Shown here piece by piece: positions 1 through 14,500 of a DNA stretch of 64,000 nt. The stretch covers positions 143,770,001 through 143,834,000 of the forward strand of contig NC_092587.1 of the NCBI RefSeq assembly GCF_047663525.1, given 5' to 3'. This DNA comes from Anas platyrhynchos (lineage: Eukaryota; Chordata; Aves; Anseriformes; Anatidae). The number at the start of each line of letters is the position of its first letter. The first letter of the stretch is position 1. The notes beneath the pieces are model-generated. The model had not been told where the DNA came from, made no database searches, and saw nothing but the letters and a program-made list of their open reading frames with translations. The position numbers and the translations under genes were made by a program.

Positions 1-360
1 CACAGTCCAGCCCCTGCTTCACATACATCGCCACCCCACCACCTCGCCTACCCTGCCTGTCCCTCCTGAAGAGCCTGTAACCATCTATCGCAACACCCCA
101 GTCACAGGACTCATCCCACCAGGTTTCGCTTATGCCGATGATGTCGTAGTTGCGGGACTGGGCCAGGACTAGCTCATCCATTTTATTCCTCATACTGCGT
201 GTGTTCGTGTAGAAGCACTTCAGGTGCGTCTCCTTACACTCAGCACCTTGTGGATCTAACTGAAGGACCTCACTGGCACACAGCCCCTCTGATTCTAGCG
301 TACCATCCCTTAGGTCTTCACCGGCGTGCCTGGTTTTAGCCCCTTCCCCCTTCGACTCTA
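1..360 (-). mobile_element. CR1 LINE fragment, ORF2 endonuclease region
   Basis: Read on the - strand, the first ~250 bases translate (with damage) into the start of the CR1 ORF2 endonuclease domain: an ARSMRNKMDEL-like stretch, then YDIIGISETWWDES, then DGYRLFRRDRQ. These are the conserved apurinic-endonuclease blocks of avian CR1 elements. The fragment runs off the left edge of the window and its inner limit near base 360 is approximate. It is truncated and frameshifted and cannot be active. It supports an avian or other sauropsid source. Confidence 0.75.
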
Positions 361-1860
361 GTTTAAAGCCCTAGCTATTAGCCCTGCCAACTCCTGGCCC
401 AACAGCAAAAGTCATACCCAGCCAAGTTTTGAGTATCTCCAAGGGAGATCTCACAAGCCTCTGTAGGCAATATGTCACAGTGTTTAATCACCCTCCAGGT
501 GTTGGTGGTTTGTTTTTTTTTTTTCTGTATTCTTATTATTGGAGTCCTGTCTCCAGCGGAGGGTTGCCCAAATTCACACTGCTCCCTCGGGAGTTGTCTT
601 CAGAGTGAACTATCATTGAAATAATACCCATGGATTTTGTCATCAAGAGCATTATGAAAAGCAGTGCAAAACAGGGAGGGAGCTAGCAATTAGACAATTA
701 ACCTGGATAATTGCCGGTCTAGTGTTGAAGCTGACTTCCTGGCCTGTCAGCATTATAAATATTTCACCTAGCTGGACATGCTTTCTTTAAAGAGGCTGAG
801 TTTATTATTGTTGTTTGAACCGTGACCCCTACTAGGTCTCTCAAAGAAGGCTGTGGGCCTGGGATTTCGGAATGGATGCCTCAGCTTTGCCCCCTTCTTA
901 CTGCATGGGATCAATCATGCAGGAGGAAGAGAGATTCCTTTTGAAGCTCCTGCTTAGAATAACAGTAGGGAGCGCTTCAGAAAGCCCAATGGATGTAGCT
1001 GTAGGGGGAAGGAGCTGAGCCTAAAGCCTTCCTGCCTCCAGCAGCGGCAAATCCTGAGCTCAGTTCCCACCAAGGTATCAAAACATGTAGTGAGCCAAGC
1101 TGAGTGTGGTCTGGTTGTAAGGTTAGCAATGAATATGGTCAACTGCTGTCCTGCCGGGCGGGCTACCCTCCTGGTGCTGCAACCGCTGGGGACAACACGG
1201 TGCCAATTCCACAGAGATGCTGACCAGCGTCAAGGCGCTTGACCTGGTCTGCATGAAGGCAATTTCACATCACGAAAAGCAAAGATTTCCTCCAGTGACT
1301 CCCGAGCCAGCTCTCAGATTCTCCTCTGCACCAGCGCTAAGACTTTTAATCCTCAGCCTGGCAGGTGTTGACAAACTTTGTAATCCTCGTCATTTAAAAA
1401 GAAGAGGGGAAAAAAATGCTGTTTCTTCTTATGGAATTAAAGCCAATGAGTAAAGAAATCCCCATTAATAGGGCAAATAATAAAACAGAGGGTTAACTCC
1501 GGCAGGGTGTCAGGTGGCTGCTGCTTACAGAAACAAGGTGGATACTTTATCATTTTTTTTTTTTTTTTTTATAAAGGCGGGAGGAGTTGTGGAGATGTCG
1601 GTAGTGCTTAGGTCCAGCAGGAAACTTGAGCATGTCAGTGGGACGCTAGAGACTGAGGAGGGGATGAATTTTTAACGCAGCCTGTCCACAGAGATATCAC
1701 ACCATTCGGGGACAGCCTTACGGCTTACAAAATTAAACCAATCAATCCAAAAGAATAAGTTACAGCTCGTGTCTCAAACTCTGCAGCCTGCGCATCTTCA
1801 GGGCTGCTCCCAGCTCCTTTCTGAGGGACCCTTTGCAAACTCCGTTCCTAAAGCCCTGTC
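361..1860. other. intergenic sequence upstream of RANBP2, no gene seen
   Basis: Small ORFs here have no codon-like pattern or recognisable domain. The stretch holds a T-rich run near 1551-1570 and CCAAT-like motifs near 1736-1744 (accaatcaatcc) close to the promoter. I see no RNA gene or further repeat that I can name. Confidence 0.5.
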
Positions 1861-2560
1861 AGGGAGCCCCAGCGGCCGCCCCGCGCATGCGCCACAGCCT
1901 CGCCCCTCCCCTCCCCGCGCTGTGGCAACGGCTCCTGCGCATTCGGCGGGGGCGTGCGCAGTGTGCGCAGTGTGCGTAGCGCGCTGCGTGCTGCGTGCGC
2001 GGCGTTCCTGAGGCGCGGCCGTTGCCCCGCCTGGAGCTGTTTGTTTGTGGCGCTGCGGCGGCGCGGCACGGGAGCGGAGCGGAGCGGAGCCCGGCCGGGC
2101 TCGGCGCTGCTGCGGTCGCCATGTTGAGGCGCAGCAAGGCCGAGGTGGAGCGCTATGTCGCGTCCGTGCAGGCCTCTGCGCCTTCATTGAGAGAGGTGAG
2201 CGAGGCCTCGCCGCTTCCCTTGGCCGGCGGGGGGGGAGGCGGGGGGGGTCCCGGTGGGGTCCCGGGTGGGGTGGGGGGCTAGGGGGGTGGCCGGCGTCGT
2301 GAGGGGAGGGTTGGGGCTGCCCCTGCCCCTGCCCCGCGGCGCCTCACGGGCAGGAGGGGTTTTATAGCAGGGCTTTCCTCGGGGCCGGAGCGAGGGAGAG
2401 GTACTTTCCTTCCCAAACGAAGCGCCGCGCCGCCTTCAAGTTTCAGTTTCCTTTCCGTGCGGCGCCGTGGAGGTTTCTGGCCGGCCGCTCGCTGAAGCGA
2501 CAGCGCCGAGCGAGGGGGGCTGGGGGCGCACAGCTCCGCTCCCTGTCAGCCAGCGGGCCC
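1861..2560 (+). promoter_or_regulatory. CpG-island promoter and 5' UTR of RANBP2
   Basis: GC and CpG density rise sharply from about 1861 and fall after about 2560, bracketing the RANBP2 start codon at 2121. At 1883-1892 there is a perfect palindrome, gcgcatgcgc, the core of the NRF1 recognition site. Half-site-like repeats of tgcgcagtg follow at about 1950-1975. There is no convincing TATA box, as expected for a broadly expressed CpG-island promoter. The transcription start cannot be fixed from sequence alone. Confidence 0.7.
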
Positions 2561-5500
2561 GGGGGTGACAAACGCCACCCGTGCCCATTCGAGCTGGGAA
2601 ACGCTCAGCCGCCTGATGCGATTCAGCGGGCCCTAATCCTGAAAGATCCCGGCCTGCCGCTCGGAGTCGCTTTGAAGCGGCGTGAATGTGCCCGAGCTAA
2701 GCGTGATCCGGTAGGGACTGCGTGCAGGGGCTGTGCCTTTGGTTGGTGCCTTTCCCAGCTGCAGCAGCAAAGCTGTCCTGTGACTTTGTGGGTTCGACTT
2801 GGGCACTGTTTGGGCTAGACAGCGTCAAGTGCATCGCCGCCAGGTGCACAGATACGTTCCCACAGTGTTGATACTCCCCGGTGGCCTCGACACAAAATAT
2901 TTCCTCTCCTCTTCTTGTGCTCAAGGCCACCGGACGCGTTTAGTTTTGACTTTCGAGCGATGCTTACAGCTGACTGTGTAGCACAGTCCACCGAGGGAAT
3001 AGTTACTGGTTTCCTTGTTGTGTTGGTTTCGGAGGGAAGGGTCTTCCAAGGCTGCAAACGTTTCTTTTGAGGTTGCTTTTCATCCCTGTCCACAAGGTGT
3101 CAAGCGTGAGTCCACTCTGGCGTGTCAGTGATACCTGAAAAGATGGACCGAAAACGCGGAGGCCTGTTTTCATTTAAATTCACTTAAAGTTTTACATAGA
3201 TCACTTGGGGGTGGGAGAGGGGTGGGGAGTAGCAATTTGAGTGTATTTCGAATGCAGACCGTTGATTCATGTTCTGCGTCGTTGGGCCTAACTACCTCCC
3301 GTAGTTTGGAGTTCACAGACAAAACCTGCTTTTTGATCCGATGTTGGGAGCTCAGATTTTAAATACATATTTAAAAATAGCTTCTACCTTGAAGTTTTTG
3401 CTTGTGACTTTGTAGTTCTCTAGCTCTTTCCTTTGACTCATTTCCTCCTGCCCATGCTTCTCCCATCTCTTGCCCTCTTGCTTGCTCAGTTTTCTGTTTT
3501 GCTTTTTCTCACTTTTGTTTCCTTGTTTTATTCCTCCTTAAATACCTTTCATCTTTCATCCCCAGAACAAGTGTGTTCAAGCTATCTCAGACTGATGACA
3601 TCAGAAATAAATTACTGTATTGATGCATTTTGTATATAAACTGAGAGTAGGTGGGATTTCTTAGGTGGGAAGAAAACATTTTACCTATATTGAAACAGTT
3701 GTGAGTGATATGTACTAGACCAGGACTAAGTACCATCTTTTTTGTTTACTCTGTCAGATTTTAGGGGTTCTTTTTGCAGCATTGTTACATTGGGGAAAAA
3801 AAACAGGCTGTACTTTAAATGTAGCAGACTCTCTTCTTCTACACTCTTCAGTAAGAAGTGGTTGTGAAATGTCACAAGTATTAAGGCTTGTTGCTTGCTT
3901 CACCAGTAACCTCAATTTCACGTTAGTAGCCTTGGCCAGTTACTGGAAAAACATTGTTTTCCAAATCCCACATCTTTCAAAAACAAAACTTTGGGTATGA
4001 GGAGCGGACTGGAGCTGATAACTAGTTATCAAATTCAGTCTCTCAAAAAGTATCAGAAGGGTCTTCCTATGCAATTACTTTGAAAGTGTTGTACATCTAA
4101 AATGTGCTTGTTGTGTGTTTTCCGTTCAGAAGTCGTTGAAAGGATTCCTGTTTGCTAAGCTGTATTTTGAAGTAAAGGAATATGAACTTGCCAAAAGGTA
4201 ATACGCGTTGCTGTATTCTGCTATTCTGTTCTCTAAAGTACTTTAGAAAAGCTAAGTGAATATGAAGTAGACTGGAGAAATCAAGATCACTATCATGCTG
4301 CTTTACAGTAGCAGTAGATGTGGGTATCAAGTGCTGTTTAAATCTTTATAAAACAGCAACTTAGATAATTAGTTACGTGATATTGAAAAACTTGCTGTTT
4401 GAAATGGCTTTTATTCCATTGTATTATGAAGTAATTACAGTTACAGTTTCTATCTCTTTTTTTTTTTTTTTTAATAAATACCAATACTTGGTGGCAAATA
4501 AGTAGCGTCTGTACATGTAAAAATAATGTTGTTCTGTACTTTAAGGTCCAGACCAGGTATCTGGAACCAACCATGACTGCATTTCCTGTATCACATGTTA
4601 AATTCCTGCCCCGGTTCCGTGGAGACTGGGGGGGGACGGGGGGAGGACAGAGGGACTCGTATTATTGAGGAATATTGATCCTTTTTTTCCTGCTCCATAG
4701 GTATATATCTACATACCTCAGTGTGCAAGAGAGAGATCCAAAAGCACACAGATTTCTTGGACAAATTTATGAAGCTGAGGACAACATAGAAAAAGCTTTT
4801 GGATGTTACAGGGTAAGTACTCCACCAACCTCCGATGTCCTGCTTTAATCCATTGTAAAGGGACTTTTAAAATCATTCTGTTCTGGACTTTTCTTAAATG
4901 CATAGAAGAAAACACGTTTGTGGAAAAAGTGTAATATGTATGCTTTCTGTTGCCAAAGGTGTATATGACGTACTGCAGAGGGGATTCTTCATTTGATGTG
5001 TTTTGCTTCATCAGTATTTTTTTTTAAGATGATTCTTTTGTGACCTAGACTGGGTCTTTGTGCTAGCTGCTACTAAATTCTTCTACTAAATCTTACATTG
5101 CCCTTTGGACTAGGGAATTTGACAGCAGTCACAGATTCTTAGCAAGGGCTCAGGTGACAGCAGTAATCTAGTTGCTACTGGAAGACTAGACCTAGGGTGT
5201 TTTCTAGTTGTTCGTATTTATTGCTTGTTTGGGGGGGTGTGAGATGGGGCAGGGCGAACATAATTGACATTTATTTATATGATTGCCCAATGAAAAATTC
5301 ACCATCAGAATGCCTTTGTTCAGGTTTTGGGGAGGGAGAGGATGTGCTCAAAAGTTTTGCTGCCAATACATCCCAGTTTGTCGTAGTGTGTGACTTAATT
5401 ATACATTTCTTCAAAAATGTCTATATGGAGTTAGACTAAAGGTACATAAGAGTCCAGCTGCCTGCGTATAGCTGGTGGTGGGGGCAGAGTAGCTGGCTTC

Positions 5501-8500
5501 TGCGTTTTTTCCCTTTGAAATTCTTTCTTTTCTGAATTTTTGCTCTTTTGAGTTGCAGCAATGTATCTGGGTGCTGTAGACTAGTGATGCATTTAGCAAC
5601 TGAGGTCTTTCTTAACTCATTCAAAAAGTATTTACTAATAGATCTGTCTAATTTGAATACCTGTGTCTTTTCAATGGCTGTTTTAATTTTCTTTCCCATT
5701 CTGTGTGGATTGCAAGATCAAGTTACCTTTTTTTTCCTGCCTTTTTTTCCTGTGTGCGTGCATGGGGAAAACTAGCGTTCTGTGGAGTTGAACCCAATGC
5801 AGAAAGATCTAGTACTGAAGATAGCGGAGTTACTGTGCAATAATGCCATCACTGATGAAAGAGCAAAATACTGGGTTGAAAAATCTGCTAAGTTGTTTCC
5901 TGGAAGCCCTGCTGTTTACAAGTTGAAGGTAAATGCCAATTTCCAACCTCTGTTCTGTGACGTTCAGGAGCTTCTAGCATCTGACTGGAGGAGCACTTTT
6001 CCCGTGTCATTTTCTGTAAAACTTCCTGGCTAAATTATTTTAGAATCTTGAGTATTAAATCTAATGGAATTAATATTCTTTAGATGTAATTCTTCTAGAA
6101 TTTATTCTATTTTTCTAGATTTCCTATTCTTCTATTTAAAGAAATGTTAATTTCTCTGCCATTTGACACTTCGGTCTAGCTTTCAAGAAAACTGCAGCTG
6201 CAGGCTTTCGTACACTTGTCAAGGTTTCAGGGTTGACAGTCTTCAAAAATGCAGGAAAATCATGTTAGTAGTCACATCCAAGAAGTTAAGACTAGGTAGG
6301 CAGTTCTCTATTTATTGTGTGACTGGCAGGAAGGTATCAGGCCTGAGAACTCAGACTTCCTTGCCCTCTATGCTGCTTGTTTGTTTTCTAAATTTGGATT
6401 AAATAGAGCAGAAAGTAAGGAATGCTCTAACTCTCGATTGCTGCGTAAAAGCCTTCAGTCGCACAGTCTGACTTTTGCACAGGTATTAGTTTTGTGTAAC
6501 ACAGCAGCAATGACACTTAGTCTTAAGATGTTTGTTTTAGACAGGCTATTCTGTGGCAGGGTATGCTGCCTTTGAACCAAATGGTTTCACAAGCTGAACA
6601 TACCATCCATAAGAGACAAATTCTGATTTTTTTTCCCTATTTTAAATGTTTGAGTGTTTCATTAAGCTTCGTAATAACTGGAAGCTTTTCAGCTTTAATA
6701 GTTTAAGTAATGTAGTTTGTGTGGTGGAGGCAAGAGTTGTCTGTTAATGTAGTTGTTGAAAAGGCCCACATGCAAGATGAAATATTAATGTGTTGCCTTC
6801 ATGTTCAATAGGAGCAGTTGCTGGATTGTAAAGGTGAAGATGGATGGAATCAACTTTTTGACATGATTCAAGCAGAGCTCTATGCAAGACCAGATGATAT
6901 CTACATTAACATCAGACTAGTTACACTCTACCGCTCACATGGTAGGCTAAGAGATGCTGTTCTCCATTGTCAGGAAGCAAAGAAGAAAATACCTTTGCAG
7001 TCAAGCTTGGAATGGTGCTCCTGTGTCATAGAGACATTTGAGGTGTATAAGCATATTTTGATGTTGTAATTATCTTCCATATCCTTTAAACTAGTTTGTG
7101 TCTCTTAGTTCGTTACACTGACAGTGATTTTTTAATCAGAATCACTTTGCAAGTGATTTAACTCCTTCAAATGCAAATGAGTGGAACCACTCCAATTACA
7201 AAGTACTTCCTTGGAGTTTTCTTCCTAGAGTTAAATGTTACGGAGTTGTTTGGTGTCTAATTTCAGGGACCAAACTGTTCAGGCAAATAGTTCCCTGGAA
7301 TTTTGCTGTTGAAGAATATCTCAGTAGTGGAAATAGATTACGCAGGAAATGATAATGATTTGTTTTGGAGAAGTACTGTCTTTGCCTTTATGGAAGGATG
7401 ACTGTTCCTTATCCTCTGACCCTTCTTCTTTAGGAATACCTGGAATCTGTACAAGACTTGGAGTCTGATAAAAGTAATTGGAAAACTATCAAGAAAGATC
7501 ATCTGCTGGCCTGTTGCAGCTTTCTTCAAGTGACGCTATCTTCTAGAGACATGCAAGAATGCAGAAGTGCATTCGAAAGGTATTGTTTTAACTTCTCTGT
7601 ATTTAAAGCAAAACAAAAAAACCACTGAATGGCATGTATTTTTCTAGGTCGCAAAGCAAGCTTCAATTTCATTGTGTAACCAGTTTGTGGATGGGAGAGG
7701 AGACTCTGTTTTAGAAGAAAGAAAGGTTCCTAATAGGCTTGAGCCCCAAGCCATAAGTCTTGTTTGAGTAGTCAGCCCATAACCATGGGGAAGACTGAAT
7801 ATTATCGTGGGTCAATTACTTTCTTGCCCTTCAGTAAGAGAATGTTCTGTACCTCAGCATCTACCTCCTTAAAATTTCCCAGATGCTTGTGTATCAGCTT
7901 TGTCCTGGTCAAGTTAACGCAATACGTGCTGGAATAATTAAAAATTTTAGGTATATAATATAACGGGAAGGGAGGAAGCTGCCTGCAGTAAGAACATTCA
8001 CCTTCAGAGAAAACTGGATAGTGTTTCAGGGCTAGCTGGTTTCAAGGCATATCGTCTGCATCACAGGTGAAGCAGTGCAAAACAACGTTTGTAGCCAATT
8101 TTTTGATGAAGAGCTATGTTCCCTTAGATCTACGTTCTCTTCTTTCTGTTACCTTCTCTGGAGATATTCAAGACCCATCTGGATGTCCACCAGTGCAATT
8201 TGCTCTAGGGAAACCTGCTTTGGCAGGGGGGTTGGACCCAATGATCTCTTGAGGTCCCTTCCAACCCCTACAGTTCTGTGATTCCGTTTCTCACTAACTT
8301 CTATTGTCATAGCTTTGTTCCTTGCTTAGGTGATGATTGTTACCTTTTTTTTAAAAACAAAAACAATGTTCTTCAGTCTGCTCTTCTTGAATGAGTATAT
8401 GAAGCAATACAGGCAATGGTTGGGGAATAAGTAATGTCCAAAGACGTTTTCTTTTCTTCCCCCCCCTAACGTTGACCATAAACATGTGGTCGTTCTTCTA

Positions 8501-11500
8501 ACATTTCCTTAGAGTCCTTCAGGGTACTTAGATCTGAAGCACTTCTAGATCGTGGCAATGTTAACAGCTATTATAGTTTTGTTAGGTTACTGAAAGAGTG
8601 TGTCGACTGTTCATTGGAAAGCTGCTCCTGAGTGGAGATTGTTTACTGGCCTGCAGCTATTCAGATTGCTGCAGTACCTCTTATGTGGAAGAACCAGTCT
8701 AACTGTATTTTGGTCTGTCCTTTTGGTAAGTGAAGTGAATTTTACTTCAGTAAACAAAGTTGAGAGCTTGAGGAGTTTGAGGCAGTTCCTCTGCCTTCTA
8801 GTTAACTCGAGTTACTCGAGTCACAGTTAAATAACACTGCCCCAAATCACGCTCTAGCTTTTCCTAGGCCTTTGCTCAGAATGAGTCTTTTCTATGTTTT
8901 AGTCTTGATCGTGTACTTCACTCAGTGAAAACCTATGTGAATGGGACTGACGAGTTATCTCGTACCTTCATTGAAATGAAAGGACAGTTATACATGTATG
9001 CAGGAACCTTGCTACTGAAAATGGCTCAGGAGAATGAGGCACAGTGGAGAGAGGCGTGTGAACTGGCAGCATTGTGTTACTTGATAAGTTTCCAGGTAAG
9101 TTGTTTTTTAGTGTATGCCTTTAGTTGATGCGGTTCTTGGAATGCTCTGTTAAACATTTGTATTCTGAAAATTAATTAGTGTTTGTAAGACTCCCTCCTC
9201 ACCAAATCTTATTATTCCACAATTCTTTAAAAGATTTCAAGTGATATCACTAGAATAAAAGTGTATCATCAACTGCTTTTCTTGTCAAAAGTAAATTAAA
9301 TTGGCTCTTAAAGGCTAATGAGTGTATTTTCTGCAGTCCGTTCTTTTCTGCAATACAGCTGAAAACATAATGAATAGTAAGCTTATTGGTGTAAGGAGGG
9401 AAGAGGATGAACTGAGTAACTCCCATATTCTTGCTTAGACAGCAGAACTAAAAAAGTGTGCTATTTGCAATAGATGCATTTGTCCATATCTTATATTTCC
9501 AAGGATGTGTTATATAGTACCTTCAGAATTGGTGCATTTTTCTTATTTTTTTTTGTGCTTGTTTCCTAACTTTTGAGACTAATTTAAGTGATCTGCTTTG
9601 TATAGTAAAGAAGCTATAACAATTCTTCACCAGGTTCCTAAACCAAAGTCAAAACTAATAAAAGGGGAGCATACTGGACAAGATACGCTGGAAATGTTGG
9701 CCTGTGATCGGAAAAGCCAGTCTGGTAATGAAAAATAATTAAAATCCCTTAGTTCCATTTTAGTCTTATGAATAGCTACTTTAAGAGTCAAGTGACTCTT
9801 GTTAAAGAATACACGTTGTGTCTTGAAAAACGCAGTAATACTCTCTGGATTCTGACTACATATAAAATGCAAAACAGTAGTTTGATCCTGACATCTAATG
9901 TTTTCTTCCTCCTCTTCAGCATGGTGGCAGACTTCATTCTTTCTTTTCAAGTGAGCTTTTTCTTTTTATCTCCAGGACACTAAAGTAGAATTGAACTTTT
10001 TAGCACTTCCTAATATGAAAATGGCTTCTGCCTGCTGGTTCTGTTTTACAAGTATTGTTAGCCCAAGCATAAAAGAAAATACTACTGTTTCTCTGTCCTT
10101 TCCATCCCCTTATTTGTTCATCAGGGTTGCTGTTTCTGTTGCTAAGCTTAGGCAGGCTTTCAATCTACATGCTCTATAGCCCCTAGATGAAAACAAACAA
10201 GAAAAAACAAACAAACAAACAAAAAAACAGAACAGTAGACATCAGGTTGAATTGTTCCAGAATGAATTTTGATAAGATCAACTCCGACTTGTATTATAGC
10301 TACTTATTTTGAATACAGTTGCAATGCCCCTAGAACAATAATTAAAAAAGAAAAAAACACTCTGTAAATCCAGTTCTCCAGGAAAACCAATGCCTTGGGA
10401 CTGGTGTCACTAAAGGCTTAGAGAGCCTATGTGCTGAAACACTGACCTAATTACAGAGAGGATATTACTTAGCAGTTTGTGAGATTCATAAGGGGAAATC
10501 TTGATTCTCAGCCTCCAGTAGCAAGAACAGCCCACTGTATCAAATATTACTTTCCTTAGTGAAGTTCACTCTTTATCTATGTGATGTTTTTGTTTTCTAG
10601 GTCATATGCTGCTGAAATTGAGCCACGGCAAGGAAGACTTCCTGACAGAGGTAGTGGAATCTTTGGCAAACAAAAGTGGTTCATCTGCACTGTTTGATCA
10701 TCTCTTCAAGAGTGGAGTTTCCAGAGAGAGGTCTTTCCTTGGTACAGAGGATATCGGAAATGTCAGTACGCAAGCACCAGCGCAAGCGGAACTTCATAAA
10801 TATGATGCTGGTAAGAGGTGTTACTCTCTTGAAACTCAGCATAAACATGACTGTACCAGAGGTTCTTCTAGAAATACTTCGTATTGCAGTAAGAGACAGA
10901 TAGCAACACTGAACAGCTAGTATGGCCCTAATCACTCCAAAAGAGTGATATGTAAGGAGTTTCAATTTATGCTGTAACATGTTGCTGAGAAGCAGTATTG
11001 TTATGCTCGGTTCTTAAGAATCTGTCACATACTTCCCTACTTTATCCTTTCTGTGTTCTCTAGTCTGTTCTGATCCATTTTCATTTGCTGCTGCCTGTTT
11101 AGCTCTTTGTGTTTGGACATCGGTAAGCGTCAATGGGAAGGCAGGTCTGTCTTCCTATGTGACCTATGAATACAGGCTTATGAGCACACAAAAAAAGTAA
11201 CTTTAGGAGGAGTTGCAAACTAGTAAAAACTTCTCCTTTTTGGAACTTGACTTGATGATGAAGTCTGGCTTTGAATTTTGGTGTAATAAGGTTAGAGTAC
11301 TAGTAGTTTTTTACCTGGCTGATAATTTTTATAAACTTTTAGGCTGTTAAATCTGTTGTGCATACTACCTAACTCTCTTAGGTAATTTTAGACAATAAGG
11401 CTTACAGTCCTTTATCTTAAATAACTAAAAGCTTATACTACCACAACCTCTCATAAGCAGTTTATTTATGGTATTTTTTGTTATGTGTTTTAAAACAACG

Positions 11501-14500
11501 AAAGTCTGTGTGTATTGCATGCAGCCTCTGCAGATCTTCCCTGATAAGGAAATAAGTGCAAAAACATAATGGCCAAAAAAAAGTCTGGCTTTAAGTTAGA
11601 AACTGTGTTCAAGTTATTTTAACATTGCTGAAGATAGAGATTTCACGAGCATTACAGAACTAGAAAAACTGCAGTACTCCTGTTTAATACATTAGTTTAA
11701 TCTGCTGCCTCGAAATGAAGAGGCTAAAATTTAAAATCCTTATGCATTTCAGTGGAAATGTTATCTCCATAATACACTTAGCTTGTGCGCTCCATGAAGT
11801 GGATGCTGCTTCTTCCGAAGATATTTATATAATATAAATAGATACTGAAATCACTTCATGCTATGTCTTATTTTTAAAATGCTTATTTCCAGCTTAGATG
11901 GAGGCAAAAAGATGGGAAGAGACTGCTAGGAAGCTCCTTCAGTGTGATATATATACTAAAACTCTACTTTTCATTTAACGAAATCTGGCTTCGATCAGAT
12001 ACAAGTCTTCTCAACTAGGATGCAGGTATTAACTTCCTACAACTTTGTTTTTGCATAGGTGCCGTTCGAATGCACAATGGTAGTCTCCAGCACCTCGTGT
12101 GGCTTTGTTTGCAGTGGATCTTGATGTCAGCATTCCCCCCAGTGCGCAGATGGCTAAAACAAATTTTTCACTTGCCCCAAGAAACATCAAGACTAGAGAC
12201 AGATGCTCCTGAATCCATTTGCCTGTTAGATCTTGAAGTAAGTAAATTTTCCCAGTTCTTAGATGTACTATGCAGTTTAAGAGTTTGTTATCTAATACCT
12301 TTTACTTATTTATCTTTTGATTTTACAAAAATAGGTATTTCTGCTTGGAGTGGTATTCACTAGCAACTTACAATTGCAAGAGAAGTTTAACGCTCTCTAC
12401 AGTGCACATCAGCCTCAGTTCTTACCGTTGCCAGTGTGCAAACAGCTCTATACTGAAAAGCAAAGAGCCTGGTGGGATGCTGTTCGTACTCTTACGCAGA
12501 GAAAAACAATGTAAGGCTTTTTAAGGTTGGAAATATCCAAAACCGGGGTTTTAGTAGCTTCTGCAAGGGTATCATGAATTGATCCCCATAGATTATGTAT
12601 AAAATTAATTCATTTTTCTTGATGTATTTTGGATGTTGAAGTCTTACTGCTGGAGGGACTTGAGACACTTAAGAACTTCCTAAAAATGGGGTTTTAATTT
12701 CTAATAATGCATTTCTAAGCTAGATGTGTAGGGTAGGACTAAAACAGAAAAAATAAGGAACACTAATTGTGGAATATTTCTTCTGATATGCAGACCAGGA
12801 ACAGCAGTAAAACTGAGGCTTGTAGTACAGCATGGAATAAGTACTCTGCGAGCACTGGAGAAACATGGCCTTCAACCTGCCTTAATTATACATTGGGCAA
12901 AAACGCTGCAAAAAACCGTAAGCTAAGATTATTTTAAAATATGTATAATTTGATGTGTTTTTTCTCTTCTGTGAACTAAACAGTAAATAAAATCAGATGA
13001 GAGAACTGTGGTTAATTTTATCAGTTAAGTTAGTTGCTCTAGTCACCCTAGTGAGTTCTCTCTCCCTCACTACTCCCTTAGTGCTACTTTTAACTGTAGT
13101 GCTATTTTCTACCAGTATGTGGCTTTACATAGTTCTGTGGAGAGGTCCCCTGAAGTTTATCACAAGTATTAGAGAAGATAACTAGTATCTTACTGGGTCA
13201 GAGAACAATATGTATGAATAGCATTGGGTTTGAATTTGTTGAGGTGACCTGCCTTTATTCCCTGTTCTTCAACAGGGCGTTAGCCTTAACTCCTTTTATG
13301 ACCAGAAGGAGTACATTGGACGAAGTGTTTACTACTGGAAGAGAGTCTTGCTTATGCTGGAAACAGTCAAAAAGAAGAGAAGTATTCCTGAACCTACTGA
13401 ACCTCTCTTCAAACATTTCCGTAGCATTGACATTCAGGTACAGATTGATTAATCTAAAATTGAAGTAAGAGGGGTCATATCACAAAAATCTTAATGTATA
13501 CGTGTGTATATGTACGTTGGTTGGGATTTTCTTGCCTTCTATAGCTCTCTGGTGTTATTAACAGTGCTATTTGGTAGTAAGTGCGTGTCTGATAAAGGCA
13601 GGGGAATCTTTCCTTATAACTTTATTTCTAGTTTTAAAACTATTTGATTGGAAGCCTCTGAACTCCCTTAGTACCAACTTCATTTTAAAAGTGTTTTCCT
13701 TGTATTACAGGAATAAAAAATTAGTAATATCGTTAACCTCCAGCTGCCCGATTATTTAGTGGACGTTCACATGCACTTTCTGTTCCAAGTATTGAGTTAG
13801 GTATGACTCATGTTCTGCTTTGTAGGTCTCGCAGGTTACAGTCTATGAAGAAGAGGCACGTATAGCATTTGCAACGTTGGACGCAGTTGATGGCAGAACT
13901 GATGATGCTTTGTTAGCATTTGAAGCTATTAAGAATCCAGTTTCATACTGGAATCTTGCTATAGTAAGTTCATAAACTTCATTACCTGCAAATGCTTTTT
14001 CTTCACTTGCAATCTGGCTGATTCTCATTAACATGCATACTGTTAGATCTTTCAAAGAAAGGCAGAGGAGATTGAGAATGATGCCATGTTGCCAGAAGAA
14101 CAAGAAGAACACAAAGCCTATCTTCTTAAAAGCAAGCATTATCTAATGAAGATCTTAGATGAAAGCTCCTCAGATATGTCAGTAGCTGAGAAAGTAAGTA
14201 CTTCTTGCCTAAAAGCTTGTTCTGAGAGGTGCATTGGTTTATCTTACTATTTTAAAATGAAACCGTTTGCCTTCAGGTCAGATTTTTTAGACCAGATTTT
14301 ACTTAAAGGCAAGTTAAACTCGTTTTTTCACATGTGACAAATGACCCGCATAACACTAGTGGGCTAGCAGATTCTGGCAAACTTCTGTAAGATACCAGAT
14401 CATGCAGTACTCTGTGGTTGACAGCTTCTTTGCCAACAAATAGCTTTTGCCTGTTATTTTCTTACAGAGATTAGTAGTTTCCAAATAAAATCAAAGCTTG

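Noticed and set aside
1769-2302. Several overlapping ORFs on both strands around the RANBP2 start
   Set aside because: They are Arg/Ala-rich reading of a CpG island with no domain. Only the 2121-2195 segment matches a real protein and has a fitting splice donor.
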